NCBI GenBank assembly: GCA_963695085.1
Contig: CAVOFV010000008.1
Location: forward strand, 1-64,000
Length of the DNA stretch: 64,000 nt
Source of the DNA: SG8-30 sp963695085
Lineage (GTDB): Bacteria; Pseudomonadota; Gammaproteobacteria; Steroidobacterales; Steroidobacteraceae
Reading direction: 5' to 3'
Positions within the stretch are counted from its first letter, which is position 1. Each line of letters opens with the position of its first letter. The notes under the pieces are model-generated. The model saw only the letters and a program-made list of their open reading frames with translations. It was not told the DNA's origin and ran no database searches. The position numbers were made by a program, and so were the translations under genes. Below, piece by piece: positions 58,402-64,000 of this stretch.

Positions 58402-58478
58402 TGGCGCGCCCGGCGGGAGTCGAACCCACGACCTACGGCTTCGGAGGCCGTCACTCTATCCAGCTGAGCTACGGGCGC
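58402..58478 (-). tRNA. tRNA-Arg (anticodon CCG)
   Basis: The cloverleaf fits fully. The acceptor stem is GCGCCCG/CGGGCGC, the D arm GCTCAGCTGGATAGAGT, the anticodon stem ACGGC/GCCGT with loop CTCCGAA, and the T arm GTGGG-TTCGACT-CCCGC. The CCA end is encoded. The anticodon CCG reads CGG arginine codons. It is a single tRNA followed by its own terminator. Confidence 0.97.
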
Positions 58479-58589
58479 AGTTGACCGGCTCGCCGCGACG
58501 GCCTGGCCGGCCGCGACGGGGGCGCAATTCTACCGGTCGCGCGTGATTCGCGTCCAATCGCGCCCTTTCGTGCCGCGCCACGCAACCGC

Positions 58590-58595
58590 TATACT
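58590..58595 (+). promoter_or_regulatory. Candidate -10 element for cytochrome c5
   Basis: TATACT lies 36 bases before the GTG of the cytochrome gene, between it and the divergent tRNA gene. No clear -35 box. Confidence 0.42.
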
Positions 58596-58630
58596 CTGCG
58601 GCCCGGTCAACCTCCTTCCCAAGGATCCCC

Positions 58631-59188
58631 GTGAGCAAGCCAAGCAGCCGTTTCTTCAACGTTTTCAGCATAGTGCCGAGTGTCCTGGTGGCGATGGCCA
58701 TCGGCGCATTCCTTTCCTCCTGCAAGCCCGCCGGCGACGGCGCAGACTCCGGCAGCGCCGCGGATGCAGCCGAGCGCATCAAGCCCTTCGGGCAAGTCGC
58801 CGTCGAGGGTCAGGACAACGTCGAGGCGGCCGCAGTCCCTGCGGCAACGCCCGAGGCCCCGGTCGCCGCTTCCCCGGCGCCGGCGGCGGTCGTGGCGGGC
58901 ACTGCAACGGCACCGGCTGCCAGCGCGCCGGCGGCGATCGACGGCGCGAGCACCTACAAGTCGGCCTGCTCGGTCTGTCACGGGGCCGGCATCGCCGGCG
59001 CACCGAAGTTTGGCGACAAGGCAGCCTGGGCGCCGCGCATCGCGCAGGGCGAAGCGACGCTGCACCAGCATTCCATCGAGGGCTACAAGGGTGCGGCGGG
59101 GGTCATGCCCGCCAAGGGCGGGCGCATGGACCTGTCCGACAATGCGGTCATCGCCGCCGTGGACTACATGGTCGCCGCAGCACGCTGA
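58631..59188 (+). CDS. Cytochrome c5-like membrane-anchored cytochrome
   Basis: A 185-residue protein. An N-terminal membrane or lipoprotein segment (VFSIVPSVLVAMAIGAFLSSCKPAG) is followed by an Ala/Pro/Val-rich linker of about 60 residues. A c5-type haem domain then follows: YKSACSVCHGAGIAGAPKFGDKAAWAPRIAQG, with the axial methionine in GVMPAKGGRMDLSD. It is probably a periplasmic electron carrier tethered to the membrane. The start is GTG with AAGGA upstream. Confidence 0.88.
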   Translation: MSKPSSRFFNVFSIVPSVLVAMAIGAFLSSCKPAGDGADSGSAADAAERIKPFGQVAVEGQDNVEAAAVPAATPEAPVAASPAPAAVVAGTATAPAASAPAAIDGASTYKSACSVCHGAGIAGAPKFGDKAAWAPRIAQGEATLHQHSIEGYKGAAGVMPAKGGRMDLSDNAVIAAVDYMVAAAR

Positions 59189-59245
59189 TCGACGCGGCAT
59201 CCGCTGCGACGGGGGCGCCCGCCGGGCGCCCCTCTTGCGTGCGCC

Positions 59246-60766
59246 TCAGCCTGGCAGGGCCTCGGCCGTCATCCGGTCCAGCGTGCGGTAGCCCAGCGCT
59301 TCCGCCAGGTGCGGCGTCCCGACCGTGTCCGCGCCGCCGAGATCGGCGATGGTGCGCGCGACGCGCATGGCGCGGTGGCAGGCCCGTGCCGACAGACCGA
59401 GCCGGGTCGCGGCCTGCGCCAGCAAGCCGTGCTCCGCCGCGCCGAGACCGCAAGCGGCCTGCAGCGCGCGCGTGTCCAGTGCCGAGTTGAGCCCGCCGCG
59501 CGACCGCTGCCGCGCGCGCGCGGCCTCCACCCGCGCAGCAACCTGTTCGCTGGGCTCGCCGTCGGGTTGCCGTGCGCGCAGGCTCTCGTAATCCACCGGC
59601 TGGACCGTGACGTGCAGGTCGATGCGATCGATCAGCGGCCCCGACAGCTTCGCCAGGTAGCGCCGCACCTGCGCGGCCGTGCAGCGACAGCGACCGCCGC
59701 GGTCGCCGGCGTGCCCGCACGGGCACGGGTTCATTGCCGCGACCAGCTGGAAGCGGGCTGGAAACGCCGCGCGGTATGCGGCCCGCGCGATGCTGACCTC
59801 GCCGGTCTCGAGCGGCTCGCGCAGCGCCTCGAGCACGTCGCGGCTGAATTCCGGCAGTTCGTCCAGGAACAGCACGCCGTGATGCGCCAGCGAGATTTCG
59901 CCGGGGCGCGGCTGTGCGCCGCCGCCGATCACCGCCGGTGCCGAGGCCGAGTGGTGCGGCGCGCGAAACGGCGGCTCGCGCCAGCGTTCGGGCGGCGGCG
60001 GCTGCCGGCTCATCGAATGCAGCATCGCGGTCTCGATGGCCTCGCCGTCAGCGAGCGGCGGCAGCAGACCCGGCAGCCGTCGCGCCAGCATGCTCTTGCC
60101 GGCCCCGGGCGGCCCGAGCATCAGCAGGCCGTGCGCGCCCGCCGCGGCGATCTCGAGCGCGCGCTTCGCGGACGCCTGGCCGCGCACCTCGGCGAGATCC
60201 GGTCCGCTGCGCAACGGCGTCGGCAGCGGGCCGGCACCGGCGAACTCCAGCGTCGCACGGCCGCTGAGCGCGGCGGCCAGCGACAGCAGGCTGGTGGCGC
60301 CGCCGGCCTGCGCGCCGGGCGCGACCCGCGCCTCGGCGGCATTGGCCTCGGGCACGACAAGGCGGTGGCCGCTCCTGGCGGCGTGCACCGCCGCCACCAG
60401 CAGGCCGCGCACGCCGCGCAACCTGCCCGACAGGGACAACTCGCCGTAGAACTCGGTGCGGTCGAACGCGGCGTCGCTCAGCTGATCGGAGGCGGCGAGG
60501 ATGCCGAGCGCGATCGCCAGGTCGTAGCGGCCGCCCGCCTTGGGCAGGTCGGCGGGCGCGAGGTTGACGGTGATGCGCCCGGGCGGGAAGTCGTAGCCGG
60601 AGTTCACGAGCGCCGCGCGCACGCGGTCGCGGCTCTCGCGCACGGCCGCTTCCGCCAGCCCGACCATGTTGAGTTGCGGCAGTCCCGTGCCGCAGTAGAC
60701 CTCGACGCGCACCAGCGGCGCATCGAGCCCGATCTGCGCGCGGGTCATGACGGTCGCGAGGCTCAT
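59246..60766 (-). CDS. comM: ComM/YifB Mg-chelatase-like AAA+ helicase
   Basis: A 506-residue protein. The N-terminal Lon-like domain opens SLATVMTRAQIGLDAPLVRVEVYCGTGLPQLNMVGLAEAAVRESRDRV. The AAA core has LMLGPPGAGKSMLARRLPGLLPP, HSTSASPAVIGGG-like substrate loops, GVLFLDELPEF (Walker B) and FQLVAAMNPCPCGHAGD. The C-terminal Mg-chelatase domain ends the protein. ComM promotes branch migration during integration of transformed DNA. It lies 31 bases after ubiK on the same strand, as in many gammaproteobacteria. Confidence 0.94.
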   Translation of the reverse strand: MSLATVMTRAQIGLDAPLVRVEVYCGTGLPQLNMVGLAEAAVRESRDRVRAALVNSGYDFPPGRITVNLAPADLPKAGGRYDLAIALGILAASDQLSDAAFDRTEFYGELSLSGRLRGVRGLLVAAVHAARSGHRLVVPEANAAEARVAPGAQAGGATSLLSLAAALSGRATLEFAGAGPLPTPLRSGPDLAEVRGQASAKRALEIAAAGAHGLLMLGPPGAGKSMLARRLPGLLPPLADGEAIETAMLHSMSRQPPPPERWREPPFRAPHHSASAPAVIGGGAQPRPGEISLAHHGVLFLDELPEFSRDVLEALREPLETGEVSIARAAYRAAFPARFQLVAAMNPCPCGHAGDRGGRCRCTAAQVRRYLAKLSGPLIDRIDLHVTVQPVDYESLRARQPDGEPSEQVAARVEAARARQRSRGGLNSALDTRALQAACGLGAAEHGLLAQAATRLGLSARACHRAMRVARTIADLGGADTVGTPHLAEALGYRTLDRMTAEALPG

Positions 60767-60797
60767 CGGCCGCGGCGGCGCCGCGACCGGCCTGCGG

Positions 60798-61049
60798 TCA
60801 GCGGGCGGCGCCCTGCTCGAGTTCCTTCAGGCGCCGGTCCAGCTGCTCGAGCCGCTCGCGGGTGCGCTGCAGCACGCCGGCCTGCACGTCGAACTCCTGG
60901 CGCGTGACGAGATCCAGCCGCGCGAGGCCCGCCTGCAGCACGGCGCGGAAATTGTCCTCGACATCGTCGCGCAGCGCCGCGAGACCGGGCGGCAGCGATT
61001 CGGCCAGCCGCCGGGCGAGGTCGTCGAGGGTCTTGGGATCGGGAATCAT
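60798..61049 (-). CDS. ubiK: Ubiquinone biosynthesis accessory factor UbiK
   Basis: An 83-residue protein. IPDPKTLDDLARRLAESLPPGLAALRDDVEDNFRAVLQAGLARLDLVTRQEFDVQAGVLQRTRERLEQLDRRLKEL-type sequence matches the BMFP/UbiK family: an amphipathic N-terminal helix and a C-terminal coiled coil that trimerises. UbiK aids the ubiquinone biosynthesis complex at the membrane. CGGAGG lies six bases before the ATG. Longer upstream starts lack this support. Confidence 0.92.
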   Translation of the reverse strand: MIPDPKTLDDLARRLAESLPPGLAALRDDVEDNFRAVLQAGLARLDLVTRQEFDVQAGVLQRTRERLEQLDRRLKELEQGAAR

Positions 61050-61456
61050 GATCGGCCTCCGTGGTCGCGCAAGCTTCGGGCGAGCGGCCGCCAGCGTCAA
61101 GCGAGGTCCGTCTCGGCGTGCGCGCTGGAGCCGTTCGTGGCATGGCGGTGTCGCCCCCGCGGTGCTTCGTTGCCACGAGGCTAAGCGGGCGGCCTGGCAC
61201 CCGGAGGGTGGCAATCTGGCGGATCCGCGCAGAAAGGCGCGGCCCGGGCCGGCGGTCCCCGGATGGGGAACCCGGGCTGCCGGGGGGTGGTCATAGTCGC
61301 TAGACTGCCGGCGATGCGACAAACCGCCGGATTCTGCAGCGGCCAAGTGTGACCGGCGTCAAAGGATTGTTGCCTCGGCCGCGGCAGACTTAACGTAGTG
61401 TATGGACAAATGGCCGCGACAACCCCGCGGCGAGAGGCCGGCCCGGAGTGAACGAC
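61050..61456. other. Intergenic interval, no gene supported
   Basis: The divergent interval between ubiK and the DUF4124 gene. In many gammaproteobacteria glnK-amtB lies here; neither is present. It contains GC-rich inverted segments (for example CCCGGGCCGGCGG near 61241) but no clear terminator or RNA. It presumably carries both promoters. Confidence 0.4.
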
Positions 61457-61903
61457 ATGCTGCGCACAATCCTCGTCACGATCATGCTTGCCGGGCTGGC
61501 GACCAGCGCCGCGGCAGAAGTCATCTACAAGTGGGTGGACGCGAGCGGCCAGGTCTATTACACGGACCGGCCGCCGACCCAGACGGGCGCGCGCTTGCTG
61601 GCCGTGCTGGAACGCGGTTATGCCGAGTCCAATGAACAGCAGGCGAGTCCCGCCGCTGCCCCGCCGCCATCCTCGCTTCCGCAGGAACGGGCGGCCAGCA
61701 GCACCGTTGCCAGCGTGCAGCGGGACGTGGACCAGGTGCGCAACGAGCAGTGCAAGCAGGCTCAGGAGCGCTACAAGACCTACGTCGAATCACGCCGCCT
61801 GTTCCGGCAGCTGCCCGACGGCAAGCGCGAGTACCTGAGCGACGAGGACTTGATGAAGGCGCGCATCGAGGCCCGCCAGGCCGTGGACGAGCACTGCGCC
61901 TGA
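61457..61903 (+). CDS. DUF4124 domain exported protein
   Basis: A 148-residue protein with a signal peptide (TILVTIMLAGLATSAAA). EVIYKWVDASGQVYYTDRPP directly after it is the DUF4124 core. A Ser/Pro linker leads to a charged helix, SVQRDVDQVRNEQCKQAQERYKTYVESRRLF, and the closing REYLSDEDLMKARIEARQAVDEHC. Function is unknown. GGAG lies eight bases before the ATG; a GTG three codons earlier overlaps that site. Confidence 0.86.
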   Translation: MLRTILVTIMLAGLATSAAAEVIYKWVDASGQVYYTDRPPTQTGARLLAVLERGYAESNEQQASPAAAPPPSSLPQERAASSTVASVQRDVDQVRNEQCKQAQERYKTYVESRRLFRQLPDGKREYLSDEDLMKARIEARQAVDEHCA

Positions 61904-61975
61904 TCCCGACCCGCCCGCCGTCTTTCCGGCACTTTCGGGCAGAATAGGCGTCGCGCCACGCGCGGAGGTCCTGTC

Positions 61976-62848
61976 ATGCAAGCCGGATTCATCGGTCTGG
62001 GCGCCCTGGGCGAACCGATGGCCCATAACCTCGCCCGCGCCGGCCTGCTGCGCGGCGTATGGAACCGCACGGCCGCGCGCGCCAGCGCCTTCGCCGCCAC
62101 GACCGGCGTCACGGCCTTCGCGGACCCTGCCGGGCTGGCTGCCGCCTGCGACCTGGTCTTCATCTGCGTCTCCGCCGACGAGGACGTGCTGTCCGTCGTC
62201 GGGCAGCTCGCCGGGCACCTGCGCCCCGGCGCGATCGTCATCGACTGCTCCACCGTCAGCGCGGCCACCGCGCGGCGCGCAGCGCAAACGCTGGCCGCGG
62301 ACGGCGCCGGGTTCCTCGACTGTCCGGTCAGCGGCGGCGTGGAAGGCGCGCGCAACGCCACGCTCGCGATCATGTGCGGCGGCGACGCCGCCACCTTCGA
62401 GCGGGCGCGTCCCACGCTGGAGAAGCTGGGCAAGACCGTCGTGCTGATCGGCCCGAGCGGTTTCGGGCAGTCCACCAAGGCGACCAACCAGATCCTGTGC
62501 GCCGGCGCCATCCAGGCGGTCGGCGAGGCCATGGCCTTCGCGCGGGCCGAGGGGCTGCCGCTCGACAAGGTCATCGCGACCCTCGGCCAGGGCGCCGGTT
62601 CGAGCTGGTATTTCGTGCACCGGGCGCCATTCATGGCGCGCGGTGAGTTCCCGGCCGGATTCCGCGTGCGCCTGCACGACAAGGACCTGAAGATCTGCCG
62701 CGCGATGGCGGGCCGGCACGGCGTCACGCTGCCGCTGGTCGAGGACACGCTGGCCGCCTACGAGCAGTTGATCGCGCAGGGCCACGGCGAGGAGGACATC
62801 TCGGCAATCTTCCGCCTGAAGGGCGCGCTGTTCGAGCCGGGCGACTAG
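61976..62848 (+). CDS. Beta-hydroxyacid dehydrogenase family oxidoreductase
   Basis: A 290-residue protein. GFIGLGALGEPMAHNLARAG is the NAD(P)-binding Rossmann motif. The substrate loop reads FLDCPVSGGVEGARNATLAIMCGG, and the catalytic lysine lies in GQSTKATNQILCAGAIQAVGEAMAFA. The family includes 3-hydroxyisobutyrate and tartronate semialdehyde dehydrogenases; the substrate is not resolved. It ends one base before the algZ ATG. Confidence 0.9.
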   Translation: MQAGFIGLGALGEPMAHNLARAGLLRGVWNRTAARASAFAATTGVTAFADPAGLAAACDLVFICVSADEDVLSVVGQLAGHLRPGAIVIDCSTVSAATARRAAQTLAADGAGFLDCPVSGGVEGARNATLAIMCGGDAATFERARPTLEKLGKTVVLIGPSGFGQSTKATNQILCAGAIQAVGEAMAFARAEGLPLDKVIATLGQGAGSSWYFVHRAPFMARGEFPAGFRVRLHDKDLKICRAMAGRHGVTLPLVEDTLAAYEQLIAQGHGEEDISAIFRLKGALFEPGD

Positions 62849-62849
62849 C

Positions 62850-63938
62850 ATGGCCAAATCGCCGGCAACCGCTGCACAGCGCACCAGCGTGGTGCGGCCG
62901 CGCTTTTACCTGCCGGATTTCTGCGCCCCGGGCCACGTGCTCGCGGTGGTGCTGATCGCCGAGCTGGTGGCGCTGCTCATCACACTGGCACGCCTGGGCG
63001 GCGCCGGGGAGTTCTGGCCCGACCTGGCGCGCAGCTCGCTGTTCCTGCTGTGGATCGGTCTCGGCTCGGCCGCGGTGCTGTGCGCCGCGCGTCCCCGCCT
63101 GCAACAGGCCGACGTGCGGCTCGGCACCGCCATCGCGCTGGCGCTGATGCTGGGGGTCACCGCCCTGGTCACGGAGGCGAGCTGGTGGCTGGCCGAATCC
63201 TCGGGGCAGCTGCTCGGCCTGGACGCGCGCGGCCCCGGCGGCGATCACCTGGCCTTTCTGCTGCGCAACCTGTTCGTCTGCGCCATCGCCGGCGGCCTGG
63301 CCCTGCGCTACTTCTACGTGTCGCAGCAGTGGAAGCGCAATGTCGAGGCGGAAGCGGCCGCGCGCGTGCGCGCCTTGCAGGCGCGGATCCGGCCGCACTT
63401 CCTGTTCAACACCATGAACGCCATCGCCTCGCTGACACGCTCCGACCCGGCGCAGGCCGAGGAAGCCGTGGCGGATCTCGCCGACCTGTTCAGGGTCTCC
63501 ATGCGCGAGGGACACGATCGCATCCCGCTCGCCGAGGAGATCGAGATCGCGCGCACCTACGGCCGCATCGAGCGCCTGCGCCTGGGTGACCGCCTGCAGG
63601 TGGACTGGCAACTCGGCGACCTGCCGCAGGATGCGATCGTGCCGACGCTGTTGCTGCAGCCACTGCTGGAGAATGCCGTGTACCACGGCGTCGAGCCGCT
63701 CGCCGGCGGCGGCACCATCACCGTGCGTGGCCGGCGCCATGGCCGCTTCATCGAGCTGTCGGTGGAGAACCCGATCGATCCGGCCCGGCCGCGGCGCGCC
63801 GGCGGCAACCGCATCGGCCTCGACAATGTGCGCCAGCGGCTCGACCTGATGTTCCCGGGCGAGGCCGGCCTGGTCGTCGAGGAGTCGCCGCACCGCTTCG
63901 TCGCGACCCTGCGCTTTCCGCTGGAGATCGCGCCGTGA
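62850..63938 (+). CDS. algZ: AlgZ/LytS-type sensor histidine kinase
   Basis: A 362-residue protein. Four or so N-terminal membrane helices (VLAVVLIAELVALLITLARL, LFLLWIGLGSAAVL, IALALMLGVTALVTEASWWLAE, LFVCAIAGGLALRYFYV) precede the His-kinase domain with RIRPHFLFNTMNAIASLTRSDP, the phosphorylated histidine being that in PHFLFN. The ATPase part has LLLQPLLENAVYHGVEPLAGG and GNRIGLDNVRQRL. AlgZ partners AlgR to control alginate, pili and other traits in pseudomonads; targets here are unknown. It overlaps or abuts the regulator gene. Confidence 0.9.
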   Translation: MAKSPATAAQRTSVVRPRFYLPDFCAPGHVLAVVLIAELVALLITLARLGGAGEFWPDLARSSLFLLWIGLGSAAVLCAARPRLQQADVRLGTAIALALMLGVTALVTEASWWLAESSGQLLGLDARGPGGDHLAFLLRNLFVCAIAGGLALRYFYVSQQWKRNVEAEAAARVRALQARIRPHFLFNTMNAIASLTRSDPAQAEEAVADLADLFRVSMREGHDRIPLAEEIEIARTYGRIERLRLGDRLQVDWQLGDLPQDAIVPTLLLQPLLENAVYHGVEPLAGGGTITVRGRRHGRFIELSVENPIDPARPRRAGGNRIGLDNVRQRLDLMFPGEAGLVVEESPHRFVATLRFPLEIAP

Positions 63939-63940
63939 CC

Positions 63941-64000
63941 ATGCGCGTACTGGTCGTGGACGACGAGCCGCCGGCGCGTACCCGGCTGCGGCGGCTGCTC
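63941..64000 (+). CDS. algR: AlgR-type response regulator, 5' end only
   Basis: The first 20 codons, cut by the window edge: MRVLVVDDEPPARTRLRRLL, the acidic pocket start of a receiver domain. A GTG at 63935 overlaps the algZ stop and would add two residues. A LytTR DNA-binding domain is expected beyond the edge by analogy with AlgR. Confidence 0.75.
   Translation, partial: MRVLVVDDEPPARTRLRRLL

Overview
The window is high-GC bacterial chromosome, gene-dense on both strands, and reads as an uncultured or little-studied gammaproteobacterium. The main support is a Pseudomonas-like order polA - small RNA locus - engB - cytochrome c4 - dsbA (50.1-55.4 kb), a comM-ubiK pair, an algZ-algR pair at the right edge, LptM, a YaiL-type DUF2058 protein and YheU. 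No phage, integrase, insertion sequence, rRNA or CRISPR array was found. One tRNA (Arg, anticodon CCG) is present.

Layout. 0-12 kb: a TPR protein, an HxlR regulator divergent from a cytochrome P460 gene, a di-haem cytochrome, an outer-membrane DUF3187 protein, a tricorn-type protease, a CrtC/tocopherol-cyclase-like protein, YheU and a SPOR protein. 12.7-18.1 kb: a polyamine-type ABC importer with gamma-aminobutyraldehyde dehydrogenase, in the order of E. coli ydcSTUVW; the binding-protein gene carries a frameshift. 18.3-27 kb: a sortilin-like propeller protein, a Cas4-like nuclease/DUF2779 fusion, a BrnT/BrnA toxin-antitoxin pair, a PIN/NYN-like protein and a POT peptide transporter. 27-36 kb is accessory in character: a truncated contractile-injection-type AAA ATPase, a GntR regulator, a metallopeptidase and metallo-beta-lactamase-fold pair preceded by a possible 40-residue protein, a convergent SLATT two-helix membrane protein, DUF3597, a frameshifted Rieske oxygenase and YhhN. 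36-49 kb: periplasmic isoaspartyl methyltransferase overlapping a spermidine-synthase-like membrane protein, a DUF4382/DUF5666-like lipoprotein, arsR-arsM, fumarase class I and a maleylpyruvate/fumarylpyruvate (gentisate) enzyme pair. 49-64 kb: the conserved core block plus CorA, cytochrome c5, comM, ubiK, a beta-hydroxyacid dehydrogenase and algZR.

Signals that ordinary gene calling would miss are: (1) a dispersed palindromic element at six loci, built from GGTGCCGGGTCGCGGGTTTC and a variable number of 9-base GCGGGTTTC units, one copy of which supplies the C-terminus of a protein; (2) a probable small RNA between polA and engB with its own sigma-E/AlgU-type promoter, in the position of Spot 42/ErsA; (3) the metallopeptidase-MBL-SLATT neighbourhood, the best candidate for an undescribed membrane-effector system; (4) remnants of gene ends next to inserted-looking genes: a yhhN 3'-end copy beyond the Rieske gene, a short echo of the DUF2779 3' end beyond brnTA, and a yheU 5' fragment fused to the front of a DUF1801 gene; (5) three genes that each appear broken by one extra base, which may be real decay or sequencing error.
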